Assembly (NCBI RefSeq): GCF_024586455.1
Contig: NC_065920.1
Coordinates: 68,542,821 to 68,606,820 of the forward strand
Direction of reading: 5' to 3'
DNA from: Bactrocera neohumeralis
Taxonomy: Eukaryota; Arthropoda; Insecta; Diptera; Tephritidae
Length of the DNA: 64,000 nucleotides
The notes below the pieces were generated by a model, which worked only from the letters and a program-made list of their open reading frames with translations, ran no database searches and had not been told where the DNA came from. The position numbers and the translations under genes were made by a program. This document shows positions 35,049 through 46,297 of the stretch, piece by piece; position 1 is the first letter of the stretch, and each line of letters begins with the position of its first letter.

Positions 35049-35231
35049 TATACCCTGAACAGGGTTAATTTTATAACACCCAAAAAGCTTCTGGGAGAAA
35101 GCTTAATAGTGACTAAATGATGAGCTAGATAAATTTTATCATGCCCGTCCGTATGTCTGTTCTATATATACATATGTATATATATGTATATATATATATA
35201 TACTGTAACTAGTTCCTCTTGTTTTTAAGTT
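35049..35231 (-). mobile_element. DINE-1-like 3' fragment
   Basis: Reverse-orientation end of the 12320-12852 family: the TATACCCTGAACAGGGTT hairpin at 35049-35066, then AACACCCAAAAAGCTTCTGG, the remnant of the GTCC/GTCT array, and ACTAGTTCCTC. It stops just before segmental block 3. Confidence 0.75.
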
Positions 35232-35242
35232 ACCAATTTCAA

Positions 35243-35925
35243 ATTTATCATACGCACAATATTATAACAAAATACTATTCCACAATATTATCGAGCAAAC
35301 CAGTCAATTAATATTGATCGATAACTTTAAATCAACAGAAATATATTACAGTATGAGAACAGATCAAAATTCTGTTTTTTTTTTCTGAGATAAGTAAAAT
35401 TTTATACAATTTAAGACAGAAAAAAATAAAATTTCTAAAATAAATTATTAAAAATATTGTGCAATAATACTGAACAAAATTATTGCGCGGATTCTTACTA
35501 AACACAATTATTGCGGTATATTATTGTTCAATAATATTCCACAAAATGATTGAGTTAAATTATTGCACAATATTTTTTAACAAATTAGTCAACCAAAAGT
35601 GAAAAAAAAATTCGAATAAATCACGTTATTAAAGAAAATTCATATTGTTCTATTGATCAGCCGTAATATTGAGCTAAACTATCCTTATTACAAAGAAAAT
35701 TCATTTTTACCTACAAATGTAGGCTCAGCGCTTTCCTTGAAAACTCAGCAGAAAAGTAGCATATTTAAGAGGAAAGACAAACATTTTCAATAACTGTAAA
35801 TATAAAAAGACATGGCAAACTCATTTTAAGCAGCAAAACGACATTTGTATGCATAAACGTGCATATGTATGTACATGGGCGAGAGTAAAGAATGTTATTG
35901 TCAAGGACTAATGTTTAATGTACGC
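35243..35925 (+). repeat. Segmental repeat block 3
   Basis: The partner of 29085-29760 along nearly its whole length. Shared landmarks in the same order are: CACAATATTATAAC.AATACTATTC, ATTACAGTATGA.A.CAGA, ATTGCGCGGATT, CAGCGCTTTCCTTGAAAACT, GACATGGCA, CAAAACGACATTTGTATGCA and TAAAGAATGTTATTGTCAAG. Confidence 0.75.
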
Positions 35926-36473
35926 ACACGAAAGTGAGGATGGATGTACATATGTTTCTAGTTTCTCAGTTTTTAAGTTCTCTGTTTTAAATTTATCATG
36001 TATCACTATAGGTTATAATTACCTTATAGTAGTCCAATAGCTCTTGGAACATTTCTTCATTTTATGGTTGAAGACAGCACCATAATCTCCGATCGGATCA
36101 ATATAGTGTATGACTGTCATACAAAATGACCCTTGTAACCAAGGTAAAGATCATAATACCTATTTAAGCTATTAGAAATGCAGTGCAATGTATTACAGCT
36201 TCGGTACAGCAAAAGTTAAATTTTTTCATGTTTTATTTATAGTTTTCATAACAAGGAAGTAACTTTGTAAAAAAATTGATTCTTAAAGCTCACCTTCACC
36301 AACGACGCACAAATCTCTCCTAGATCACCTTTGAGTTTTGCTCAGAATGAAATCAGAAATTGGTTACTGTATTTTTTAGAAAATCAAATCATCATTACTA
36401 CTTTAGCGACTTGGCTAAACTACTATAGGTACCTAAAAGTTATCATTACTCATTATAAAAATTTGTATATGAA

Positions 36474-37035
36474 GTTACTCATACGTAGTGTTGTTCACTT
36501 GTTACATTTTCTTGGATCTGAGAACTTAAGTTACTTATACGTACTGTTGATCACATATTACATTTTCTTGGCGCTGACGAACAAGATGTTAATATTTAGA
36601 TTATTAAAGTAGGAGGATCGAATATTTCATTAGCTAAGGACAGCATATTCATTCAGGTTACTCATACGCAGCGGCACGCCGAAACGTTTAGCATACAGGA
36701 AATGAAGAAACTTAGCTCATAAATGTAGTTGAGTGCAGGAATTAATAGTTTTTTGCAGACGTTAATGTTAGGTTGTTGAAATTTGCGCTATTTTAATTAA
36801 CTATTTATAATATATTTATTCATTACTTTAGCTTGGCAACAAAGTTACTCATACGCAATGTAGGACAATAGTCATACCTTTTGGGTGGTAATGAAAGTTA
36901 TTCGCATTATAATTATTAAAGAGAGATAAACTGAACATTTATTTCCATTTTTAACTGAATAAATTTTATTTTTATTATTTCTTTTCTTAGCTGAAGACAG
37001 CGAATACTTAGGATGCACGGTACTCATACGCTTCA
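36474..37035 (+). repeat. Spaced motif GTTACTCATACGCA, five sites
   Basis: Sites at 36474-36490, 36530-36546, 36657-36670, 36844-36857 and 37018-37031, all in the same orientation and conserved at 10-14 positions. The first two sit in a 56-base tandem duplication that also shares TTACATTTTCTTGG. A reversed match (GCGTATGAGTAA) occurs at 59031-59042. Confidence 0.6.
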
Positions 37036-38990
37036 CTTACAAAAATTTTGCACTAAATATAATAAGACTTAGCAGATAAACCTCATAATATAGGAGAGCT
37101 CATTATTATGAAGACATTTACTTGGTATTCGGCGAATTTTGTGGTGATAACGGTAAATACCATTAACGCTGCTAATAACAGCAAAAAAAATTTCAATGCT
37201 TGCGTTTTTCACTCCACTTTGTTAAAGCAAAAAGATATATTATAAATTGTGCGCAATGCTAAATTGTGGGCGGATAAACAAGGTAAATGTCAAAGAGCTT
37301 TGATGTCAACGAAATTGTTATACAAAACACACATAGCTACAAACTTTTAAGTGTATGTGTATATAAGACATGCAAATGCTTTAAAATTGAATTGCTTGCC
37401 TTACACATCTGCAGCTTTTCACACGCGGCTAACTTTTTTTAAACTCGTTTGTATATGTGTGAGAGTGTGTATGTGTAAACATTTATTTTTTTACATGCAA
37501 CAGCAATGGATATTAGTGTAGCAAGTGAAACTGTCAACTTGTATATTGCAAACATGCGCTTGACGCAACGGCAGAAGCAAGTGAGCAGGCTGACACAATG
37601 GCGGAAGGAGATATATGCAGATACGGTAAAACGGAACAACGCCAACGGAAATGTTGCTACAAATATGCAGAGATAACGAATTTTCATATATATCTGCCTC
37701 TTCATATGTATGTATGTATGTGCATACATGCGCTTCATCGCTGCCTTAGCTGCTTTTAGCTTGAGTTGCGAGTGAAAATTTGGTATTCGCATATTTTTAG
37801 TCTACACTGTATGTATATGTACGTATACTTGCCACTTGATTTCCAAATTCCGCTTGTTCTGCCTGTCAAGTCATGTGCTACTGGTTTTCCGTTCCATTCA
37901 ACCCACTTTTACGCTTTACAAATTTCATTTTTCCTATGCAAATTTCGTCGTCGTTGGCAATTCATGTCAACGTCGTCTTTGGTCGTCGTTTTCGTACTCG
38001 TCACTGTGGTTAGCTTTCATTGTGGCTGCCACTTTGTGGCAAATTATTTCATATGGCTCGTTTTTTGAAAGCCTAAAATGGCGCGCGTAGTTGCAGTCTA
38101 TTAGATTGCCGGCATTGTGCGCATATGTAAATGCCGTTATTTTGCATTATTTTTATTGCTACATTAAACATGTTTTTTCGGTGCTTTTGGCGATTTGTCT
38201 TCTTTTTTTTTTTGCTATGCATGCCAAGTGTCAGTCAATCTACGCCTTGACAGCTGCTGCGGCGGCAATCGGGCAAGCAGCCAAACCGCAGTGTGTCTGC
38301 CTGTATGTGCAACATGGCAAGTGGCATGAAATGTGGCATGCAAAATTTTCATTTACTCGTTTCTAGTAACTATGCAAATGTGTGCGTGCGTGGGTGAAGG
38401 CAAAAACAAGCACAAGATAAACAATGAAAAAAGTGTAGTGGAAAAAGCACTTACCCAAAATAGCAGACTTGGTGTATGCAACACTTATGTATGTACTATA
38501 TATGTATATGTGAGCCACTTTGAACACTTTGCTATTTAATGTACTTTCTTTTATGGCTGCAGAAATTAAATTTTCAACTTTGCAGTTATCTTTTGCAGTT
38601 GAAGTGCTTTGCTTACTCCCGCACACGCTCACGCTATTAACAATTCAGTGCCGGCGTTTGCATTATATTGCTTAGTTGGTTCTCTGTTTATTTCTTTTTT
38701 TATAGCGATGAATAGACTATGTTAAGTTTCCCAAAGTTTTTCAAAAGTTTTTAATACGCAGAAGCGAAAGTTGGGATCCTATACTATATATCATAAACAC
38801 TTTTGTACTGCACTAATTGACAGATTGGGTGCATATAACATATAACACATGATAAGTAATACTTTCTTTAATTAGCATCACGAACTGAGTCTATTAAGCC
38901 TCGTCCGCCTGATCTTTTTTCTTCAGGAAGCTGATCAATTAACGGAACCGCTGTTATCATAGCACTATATGATTTAGCTGCCCGATCCAA
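37036..38990. other. No gene seen
   Basis: GT/CA-rich and T-rich patches yield open frames of 60-117 codons on both strands (37439-38632) with repetitive Tyr, Ile, His and Cys. None resembles a protein. Confidence 0.45.
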
Positions 38991-39010
38991 CTCAAGGTCT
39001 TGTACGCAAC

Positions 39011-39640
39011 TTAGAATGATTCAATGAAGTGCAAATATATACCGTTTTGTTCGATAATTTGGCGCCATTTTGAAGGTAATTTCATAACCCAATAAGCTAC
39101 CAATGAAGCCCTTGTTTTTACAGGCAAAACCATGTCGACTATCAAAAGCTTATCTTGAGACGAGGTTTATCCTAGCAAACTCACTCATCATAGGCAGGTA
39201 TAGGCAGTAATTACTTGATGGGTGGTTAGTACTATAAGGTAAATACACAAAAGTCTCCCAACCAAACTCCCGAAGCATTTGACTCGCCACTATCTATATG
39301 TTGTGTGTTGTGAGCACGACTCAGAAGGCGAATTGTATTCCAAAGCAAATACTTGCGAGCAATAATTTGCTCCAGATGGTTCACCTGTTGAGAGAAAAGA
39401 ATAGAATTAATAGCTTGGCCATAGGAGAGCAGCTCATTGTAGATTATTTCCCATCCTATCAAGCATATAGCAACTCCTCCTTTACTAACCACTAACTAAC
39501 GGTCCTAGATTGATAGCAGTTTGCGCTGTTAACCACAACTTTATCCCCTTGATATTGTCGCAAGTAACATACTTTTATCTCCAGTAACTATGCATTTTAT
39601 AAATGAGAACCATATGTAGACTCATTTTTGACAGTTTGGC
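39011..39640 (-). pseudogene. Mariner-type transposase relic
   Basis: Minus strand: near 39590 a TGG AGA TAA remnant of TGD(E) precedes KYVTCDNIKGIKLW. Then come IIYNELLSYGQAINSILFSQ and QVNHLEQIIARKYLLWNTIR, LREFGWETFVYLPYS (after a frameshift), SSNYCLYLPMMSEFARINL and finally LPSKWRQIIEQNGIYL with stop at 39011-39013. These follow mariner landmark order (TGDE, IYYELL, YSPD..SDYHLF, LPERW). The third catalytic Asp is Asn (SSNYCLY). Frameshifts and stops make it dead. It is a different lineage from the other relics here. Confidence 0.7.
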
Positions 39641-39754
39641 TTGCTTTTTCGCCTTTTTCGAGGAAAGACTGTAAATATGTCTTATTTTCGCATTGCTGGT
39701 CTCCGTCTTTGACGCATTGTCAAACAAAGTAGAGTCAAGAAATCAAAAAAATCT

Positions 39755-40030
39755 ATTCGCCAAGTCTTTAAGCATTGTATCTCAAAGCACTGTGTCAAAT
39801 TTCATGAAGATCGGTTGAGTGGTTCTCGAGAAATCTTGCCAACCGACTACAAAATTAGAGTTTCGATTAAAACGCGTTTAAAGACCGCGCACTTTGCCTA
39901 GCTAGCCTCGAGCGCACAAGTTCTCAAGACTTTATCTCCGAAACTATTACTAGGATCAAATTGAAATTTTTGGACAATATTCTAAAGGTATTCTAGAATT
40001 TAATAAGATAATAAAAAAGGCGCTTTTTTG
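39755..40030 (+). repeat. Paired 270-base repeat, copy 1
   Basis: Shares TCAAATTTCATGA.GATCG, TGCCAACCGAC, AAACGCGTTTAAA, TGCCTAGCTAGCCTCGAGCG, AAGTTCTCAAGACT and CTCCGAAACTATTACT with 41030-41290 in the same orientation. Unknown family. Confidence 0.75.
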
Positions 40031-41029
40031 AAACCCGAAAACTCATGTTCCAATATATGAACGTAAATATATTACTGCGATATTTGTTTGGGTATATACG
40101 TAAGCATGCAATTGCAATTTTTCATCAAATAGTCTCAAATAAACTACAGTCGAGCTTTCACTACGAATTTCAACACTTTTTCCTACACATTCCATTTCAT
40201 TGCAGCCAACTAAGCGGCTGATTCGCGAACAGAATATGCCAACAACACAGCCAGAGCAGACAACGAAGCAGGAAAATGGCTGGCAAACAACAAACGCATT
40301 CAAACTATGGCTGGTTGAACTATAAAACAATTTCCGCATGCCTTTCAAGCGATTTTTTATTCAGCAGTTCAACAGTCGGCTTTTTATTGGCGCAAAGTAC
40401 GTTAATGGTCTTTCGCAGAATGCGTGGAGTTTTTTAGCTGCAGTTGGTTCATTTCAGGCGCCTTTTACACTTCCAATGGACAATTATTCTAGTGTTGTGA
40501 TACTGTCATAGACCAGAGAGAATACTATGCAATTATAGTAAAATAAATAGTTAGTAGTACTGCTCCATTGAATTCTGTTGAATTTTAAATATTTTCACTA
40601 ATTGTAAATTTATATAATTCATAATTTTAAGAACTTGCATAGGTTTCCTCGGTTGAAAGCAGCCTTTTTTTGATATAAAAAATTAAATAATTTATTAGAA
40701 ATTTCTACTGTTACAAACATACACTATTAGTGTAAAAATTCTGAAAGTTTTAGAAAAAAATATTTTGAACTCAACGACGCCAGGTGACCACTCGGAAAAG
40801 GAATACGCGCCCGCGTTAGTAGGCTAATTCCTTACAGGATCATCTAAATATATCTAAAGATATTTGAAAAAATACGTGTTTTAATTAAGACCTGAACTTA
40901 AAACTTGGACGAAGGAAAAAACACTGAAAATTGGATTTTTGGCAGACATTTTTACAAAAAAAATTAAAATTTCAGTGAAAATTTCGCAACATTTTTTTTC
41001 AAATAGTAGTAATCGAAAAAAAATCGTTT
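40031..41029. other. No gene confirmed
   Basis: Bases 40204-40320 form a GC-richer open frame preceded by an acceptor-like TTTCATTGCAG. This is discussed as a weak candidate exon. The rest is AT-rich. Confidence 0.3.
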
Positions 41030-41290
41030 ATCCAAGTCTAAGAATTGTACCTCAATGAGCTGTGTAAAATTTCATGAGGATCGATTGAGTAGCTTTCGTG
41101 AAATATTGCCAACCGACAATACAGTTTCGAGGAAAACGCGTTTAAACGCGGCGCACATAGCCTAGCTAATCTCGAGCGCAAAAGTTCTCAAGACTGCATC
41201 TCCGAAACTATTACTCGGATTTTAATAATATAATAAAAAAAAATATTTTTTTAAACCCCTAAACCCATGTAACCCCTAAGATTGAAGATA
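41030..41290 (+). repeat. Paired 260-base repeat, copy 2
   Basis: The second copy of the 39755-40030 repeat, about 1.27 kb downstream. It retains TTTCATGAGGATCGATTGAG, TTGCCAACCGACA and CTCAAGACT.CATCTCCGAAA. Confidence 0.75.
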
Positions 41291-41467
41291 TTAGTGACTA
41301 CCTTAACTTTCTAAACCATTTATTGTACTTATGGCTTAACTAAAAAGTTATTTTTCTTTGACAAAACCTTAAAATAACTTCATTGACTTCTTCGCATGTC
41401 TGTAAAAAGGAGATAGCTCTACGAAAGTTTCTGCTCTGTACATATATACTATATGCATATATATATA

Positions 41468-42384
41468 CAAGGTGCATTCCAAACAGGACTTTTTGAATCT
41501 AGCGCCCCCTGATAGCGCCATCTATATTTCGACTGTAGCGTTAGAATCTGCTATCTTTATCGATTGTCCAGAAAAAATTTCATGACATTTCATTGATTGG
41601 AAGTGAAGTTATTGCGTTTTAAGTGTCAGTATGTTGGTGTTATCGGTGCGAAAATGAGCTTCGAACAAAGAGCCAACATTAAGTTTTGTTTTAAAATTTG
41701 AAAATTGGTTTTACCGAAACATTTATGGCGATGATTGCCTATCTCGTAGCAGAGTGCACGAGTGGTTTCAACGTTTTCAAAGTGGTCGTGAAGACATAAA
41801 TGACGATCAACAAGTGGGCCAATCAAAATCCGTGATCACCGGAAATTCCATCGAAACTGTGCGTGAATTCATCAAAAAAAATCAGTCGAAATCATCATTG
41901 AAATTCATGGAAATGGAATTGAACATCTCCAAAACATCGATTTATCGCACTTTGACCGAACATTTGGGCTTACGAAAGGTGTATGCACGGTTTGTTCTGC
42001 ACAAATTGATTGACGACCAAAAATTACTCAGAATCCAATATTCGTAGGACGATTATTTGACCAAAATCGCATTTTAACCAATAACCACTCCTCGTATTCA
42101 CTTGATATTGTACCGTGCGACTTCTTCATTTTCGGAAAAATACATTTGCCCATGAAAGGAAAGCATTATGCAGACGTAGAGGCCATTCAAAAGGCTTGCA
42201 CCGGCATACTGGCGGCCATACCGGCCAACGAGCTAAAACACTCGTTCGACATGCTTTTGGACCGTGCAAAAAGCTGTATTGAAGCAGAGGGAGACTATTT
42301 TGAATAAAATAAATTGCTTTTACTGAAAAAATCATTTTTTCTGTTTTTGTTTTTAAAGTCCTGTTTATTTTGAAACGCACCTTG
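41468..42384 (+). mobile_element. Mariner element with internal deletion, intact ends
   Basis: Terminal inverted repeats CAAGGTGCATTCCAAA...CAGGACTTT on the left and the complement of AAAGTCCTG...TTTGAAACGCACCTTG on the right. TA target duplications are exact on both sides (41466-41467 and 42385-42386). At 917 bases it is about 0.4 kb short of a typical mariner, matching a gap in the coding region after 42045. It could still be mobilised in trans if a relative is active; that is inference. Confidence 0.9.
41655..42307 (+). pseudogene. Mariner (DD34D) transposase pseudogene
   Basis: It begins with MSFEQRANIKFCFKI and an immediate stop. After a shift the helix-turn-helix is clear: SRVHEWFQRFQSGREDINDD, SIETVREFIKKN, LKFMEMELNISKTSIYRTL and GLRKVYARFVLHKL. 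The frame ends at IQYS (42047). The first and second catalytic Asp regions are deleted. The C-terminal part resumes with IVPCDFFIFGKIHLPMKG (third Asp present), YADVEAIQKACTGILAAIP and EAEGDYFE, with the stop near 42307. The ends and tail are well conserved, suggesting a relatively recent copy. Confidence 0.8.
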
Positions 42385-42844
42385 TATATTATATTATTTT
42401 TCGCAATCCCTCCCTTGACTGCTTTCGACGGAAAAATAAGCTGCTGTAATTTTCTGAAACGAAATCTGACAAAGTAAAGGGGAGAGAAAGAATGTGAATA
42501 AAACACATGGTATATATGAAGATATGTAAGTAAGAAACTTTTCAAAAAGCTTTTTATGCACCCTTCAAATGGAGCGAGTGCGTATGTAACCACATTGTAA
42601 TTACATTACAGTTAAGTGCAGTATTCAATGTAAATTTATAAATATCAGTGATACAAAGTGTTGCATTCAAGCGAGCTTTTAAATGTCAAAAGCTAAGAAG
42701 GTGCTAACAAGGAAGTTTTGGTTGCATATGAGATGAGTTTCGCAGCTCAATTATATTTTGTAAAAATTTTATGGTCATTACTTTCAAATGCTTTGAAAAC
42801 ATACTCAGCAAGATACGTTTTTTACTAGTAAAAGATACTACTTT
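42385..42844. other. No gene seen
   Basis: Unique DNA between the mariner and the LINE fragment. Confidence 0.4.
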
Positions 42845-43645
42845 TATAAAATGTAGTTTTTATATATAAACATATGTTTGATATGTCAGGGTCAATTCTG
42901 GTTAAGTAGGAGCTTAACCTACGACAGTATCCAGAACGAAGCTGCGCAAGGATCACTCTCGATTCTTGCGGCAACTCGAGCTCTTCGAATACCATGGGTG
43001 GTGGCTTGACTACCTGGACACCATTCACTGAGAGGGAGTTGGTGAAGGTGTTAATGTCCCCACTGCGAATAGCGGTCAGTACATGCCTGAATTTTGTTGG
43101 GTCCGAAGTATGGTCGGCGTATTGTTTTGTGTCGTCGACATAGTTGAGAAGGGACTTCTTGTTGCTCTTAGGATGACATTTTTTCTGCTAAAGCGCCCCA
43201 GCAGAAATTGAATGGACAGGTGTCGCCAACTAGAGACTTGATGATTTTGTTGCGACTCTGTGCTTTGGCAATTATCGCGGTCGTGTGAGGAGTAAAGGCG
43301 CCCAGACTGTCAAATGTCACACCTAAAATCTTAGGTTTATTGACAGTCAGAATTTTATCGCCAACTTGAATATTAAGGTCAAGTATGTACTCATTCGGCC
43401 AGTTAGTGAAGATGGTCGCTTTGGAATTAGTGGGGAGAGTGTTAGGTTCCGTGCAGCGAGGAAGCGTGAAAGGTCGGAGATAGCATTTTACGTTTGAGCA
43501 CATGCCATCAACTTGCCACATCCGAAAGCTTCGTCGGATGCCGCGCTCCCTAGAACTGCTAAAAAAGGTGCCCTTTTTGCCTTGGCTCTCCAGGAATAAA
43601 TAGATCTGTAATAGATTTACTACACAACCATATGATTCAAACACC
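42845..43645 (-). pseudogene. Jockey-clade LINE reverse transcriptase, C-terminal fragments
   Basis: The minus-strand translation gives FTNWPNEYILDLNIQVGDKI, then LTVNKPKILGVTFDSLGAFT, IIAKAQSRNKIIKSL (region following the polymerase palm) and then, after a rearrangement, QYADHTSDPTKFRHVLTAIR, SVNGVQVVKPPPMVFEELEL and VILAQLRSGYCRRLSSYL with RIDPDI. I associate these with the thumb and 3' terminus of jockey-like elements. The segment joining the two blocks is deleted. The RT catalytic core, endonuclease and ORF1 are missing. The frame changes confirm a dead fragment. Confidence 0.7.
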
Positions 43646-45235
43646 TATGTTGTTGATCTGTCTATGGGGTATGATACGTCTTTATATATTTTCTGTGTAT
43701 TTAATGGAATCTCATAAGCCGTACTGAGTTAACTTATTTTGCTGTTACAAATTACTCGATTATACTACCTTCCAGAACCGAAAACAAATTTTACAAGCTT
43801 TTTTACAGCTTTAATACCAAAAATGCTGCAAGAGTATTGTAAAATAGTCTAAAATGTATTACAATTGGTTCATATGGACAACCCATACTTTCATATACAT
43901 ATGTATATATCGAAAGCTATAACAGGGTTGTATCAAAAATACAGATAAAAACTTCAACGCATTTCAGAGTAGACCATTAACGCACTGGGCGAAATAAACA
44001 AAAAAGTTAAAGCAAAAATTGCTAAAAGAGCGGCGAAAATTGCTTTATAGTTCAACTGGCCATAGACTGAATGCTCTCGTTGTATGCTAGCTATATTTTT
44101 GGCTTGTTGTTTGCTCTTGCCTTTATTGTCGACACTTGCTATGCGTGAATTGGTAGCTTAGTTGGCCATAAAGCGAAATGAATTGAGGAATATGTCAAAA
44201 AAGACAAACTACAAAAAACCAATAAAGAGTTGATACTCTCGCCACATATTGCTCAAGCACACGTTATATGTGTTCACCTGATCGAGCTATCACTATCGGA
44301 ATAACAGCTCAAGTTTTGAAGGTTTTTCTACCAGAAAATCAGCCTTATTAATTTTTTTTTTTTTTTTGTTTTTTGCTGATTGCCATGTACACATTCATCC
44401 TACATATATGTGTGGTTGATATCTATAATTAAAGCGTAACAGCCCATCTTAAGCGACCAGATAGATTTAGTTTATTAGAGAAAGACCCATCATAGCCCAT
44501 AGACCCATCAACAACTTAGATGTTTGAATCATGTGATTGAGTCAAAAGTAAAACTATTATAAACCGTTTTTTCTTGTTAATATCTATGAGCGTTTTTTTC
44601 TTCTTTATATATGTATTAATACCGTTTGAGCACTACACCCTGTTTAAGCGCTAATGGCCGCCAAAATGTGACACATAAACCTGTCTGGTGCTTTTTGTGC
44701 GAGTGATATGCCCTTGGTCAAATCTTTTTGGACGTATGTTTTTTGCTTCTGTTGCTTGCTCTTCCGTCTGTCACAACACGATCGATCTGGTTGGTGACTC
44801 TAGCTTGAGAAATTTTCATATGCTGGAATCTAATACTACAGAAAAACATATTTCGCGCCCAGGCGAAGTCGATCAGCTTAAACTAATTTGGTGATGTTTC
44901 ATAATGGAGGCTGAAAATAACAGGAGTCTCTCCCCCACCACGGATTCCACACCGAATTTGAGCTCCTTTATATGATCACTATAGTAAATGCAAAAAGGAT
45001 TTACTCGGCTCTGTCCTTATCCCGACAACCGAACTTTTTAGACGGCGGTGTTGCCAGTCTTTACTCTTACAAGGACATTAACCAGCTGGACAGATGCACC
45101 TTCCCAATTAAGGCACCGGACATTTCAGGTGAATGCCCTTAAATCGTAATCCTTAATACGTTTGCCGAGATCGTTATGAAACCACCATCCGAGGCTGTTA
45201 TGTCCTTTTCATTAGGGGTGTATTTTTACGTGGCG
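43646..45235. other. No gene seen
   Basis: Poly-T at 44350-44368. A GC-richer part (44640-45230) has short frames with no resemblance I can name; it may be further LINE debris. Confidence 0.35.
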
Positions 45236-45395
45236 GGTTCCAACACCAGCGCGTAATCCTAACCAAAGGATGCTTGGACTAAGCGCGGAAGTCGTGAGCT
45301 GCTTGAGCCATAAGAATCGTTTCTGTTCACTAACACGTGAACGACACTCAGAGAACTTTCCTCAGTTGGGTGAACTTCCACACATGGCTCCGTAC
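45236..45395 (+). repeat. Unclassified repeat, partial copy 3
   Basis: Matches 14636-14870: GGCGGGTT..CAACACCAGCGCG, GTCGTGAGCTGCTTGAGCCA, AAGAATCGTTTCTG and TTCCACACATGGCTCC. Confidence 0.55.
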
Positions 45396-46297
45396 ATTTG
45401 CACGACCACATTAGGACAAAAATGCCTTAAAAGATGCTATTTATTGTTGTATTTAATTTGAGTTACGAAAATATAAAAAAAATGTCACAAGGAAACTAAT
45501 TTTGATACCTTTTATGAATCCGAAGATAAAGACTTTGAGACCTCACTGCAGGAATGAGATATTTATTTTTACGTTTGCTGCAGTTCTGAGGAGATTCACA
45601 AGATTTTCATTCTTTCATAAACACAGTTAATTCAATTAGCACTATCGAAGCGGATTGTAAGACTCGTAAAAATTCCAATACATCCTTTTAATAGTGTCCT
45701 TACACACACAAAGATACATAGCCTGAAGCGCATTGATTGACGAGCTCTCATTTTTTTGATGTGAAACATTTTTCATGCACTGAATGTGTTTATATGAATA
45801 AGTATGTTTATATTTCTGTATATGCATACATTTGTGCATGCATTTGTACGTATTTGTATGTGTACTGCAAGTGAGTATTTCATTTCTGACAAGTCCATGC
45901 ATCTGCCGTCGAGGCAATACCGCCTTACTGCGCAGTGCCAACACCTCGATTATTAAACCAACAGAAATTACAAAGAAACACCAAGCACACAGCTGGCAAA
46001 GTGCGGCACCAACAGCTACAAAAACACTGATACACAACCACATACACATCCATCGACGCACGGACAGAGTAGTGTGTCCTTCGAGGAGCAAAAGAATGAG
46101 GCAAAACAAGAACATAAAATACAATACAACAAATGACTGTGACAACAGTGCCAGCAAACAACAATAACAAAAAGGAAGAACAGAGTGTGCATGAGTGCAA
46201 CTAGCTGACAACAACAGCAACACTAAAACTAGCACCAACGCCAGCTGCGACTAAATGAATGTGCCATATTTCTTCGCTTAAGAAAAAAAGATAAAAA
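45396..46297. other. No gene; GT/CA-rich DNA
   Basis: A 198-codon minus-strand open frame (45642-46238) is built on CA-rich sequence (many Leu, Cys, Val, His). It has no domain resemblance, so I do not call it a gene. Confidence 0.5.

Noticed and set aside
37439..38632. Cluster of 60-117 codon frames on both strands
   Set aside because: Overlapping frames on opposite strands of GT/CA-rich and T-rich sequence. Repetitive Tyr, His, Phe and Cys content and no homology I can recognise.
45642..46238. 198-codon minus-strand open frame
   Set aside because: It is the longest non-transposon frame, but it translates CA- and T-rich DNA into Leu, Cys, Val and His strings with no domain. It overlaps an open frame on the other strand and has no splice or promoter context.
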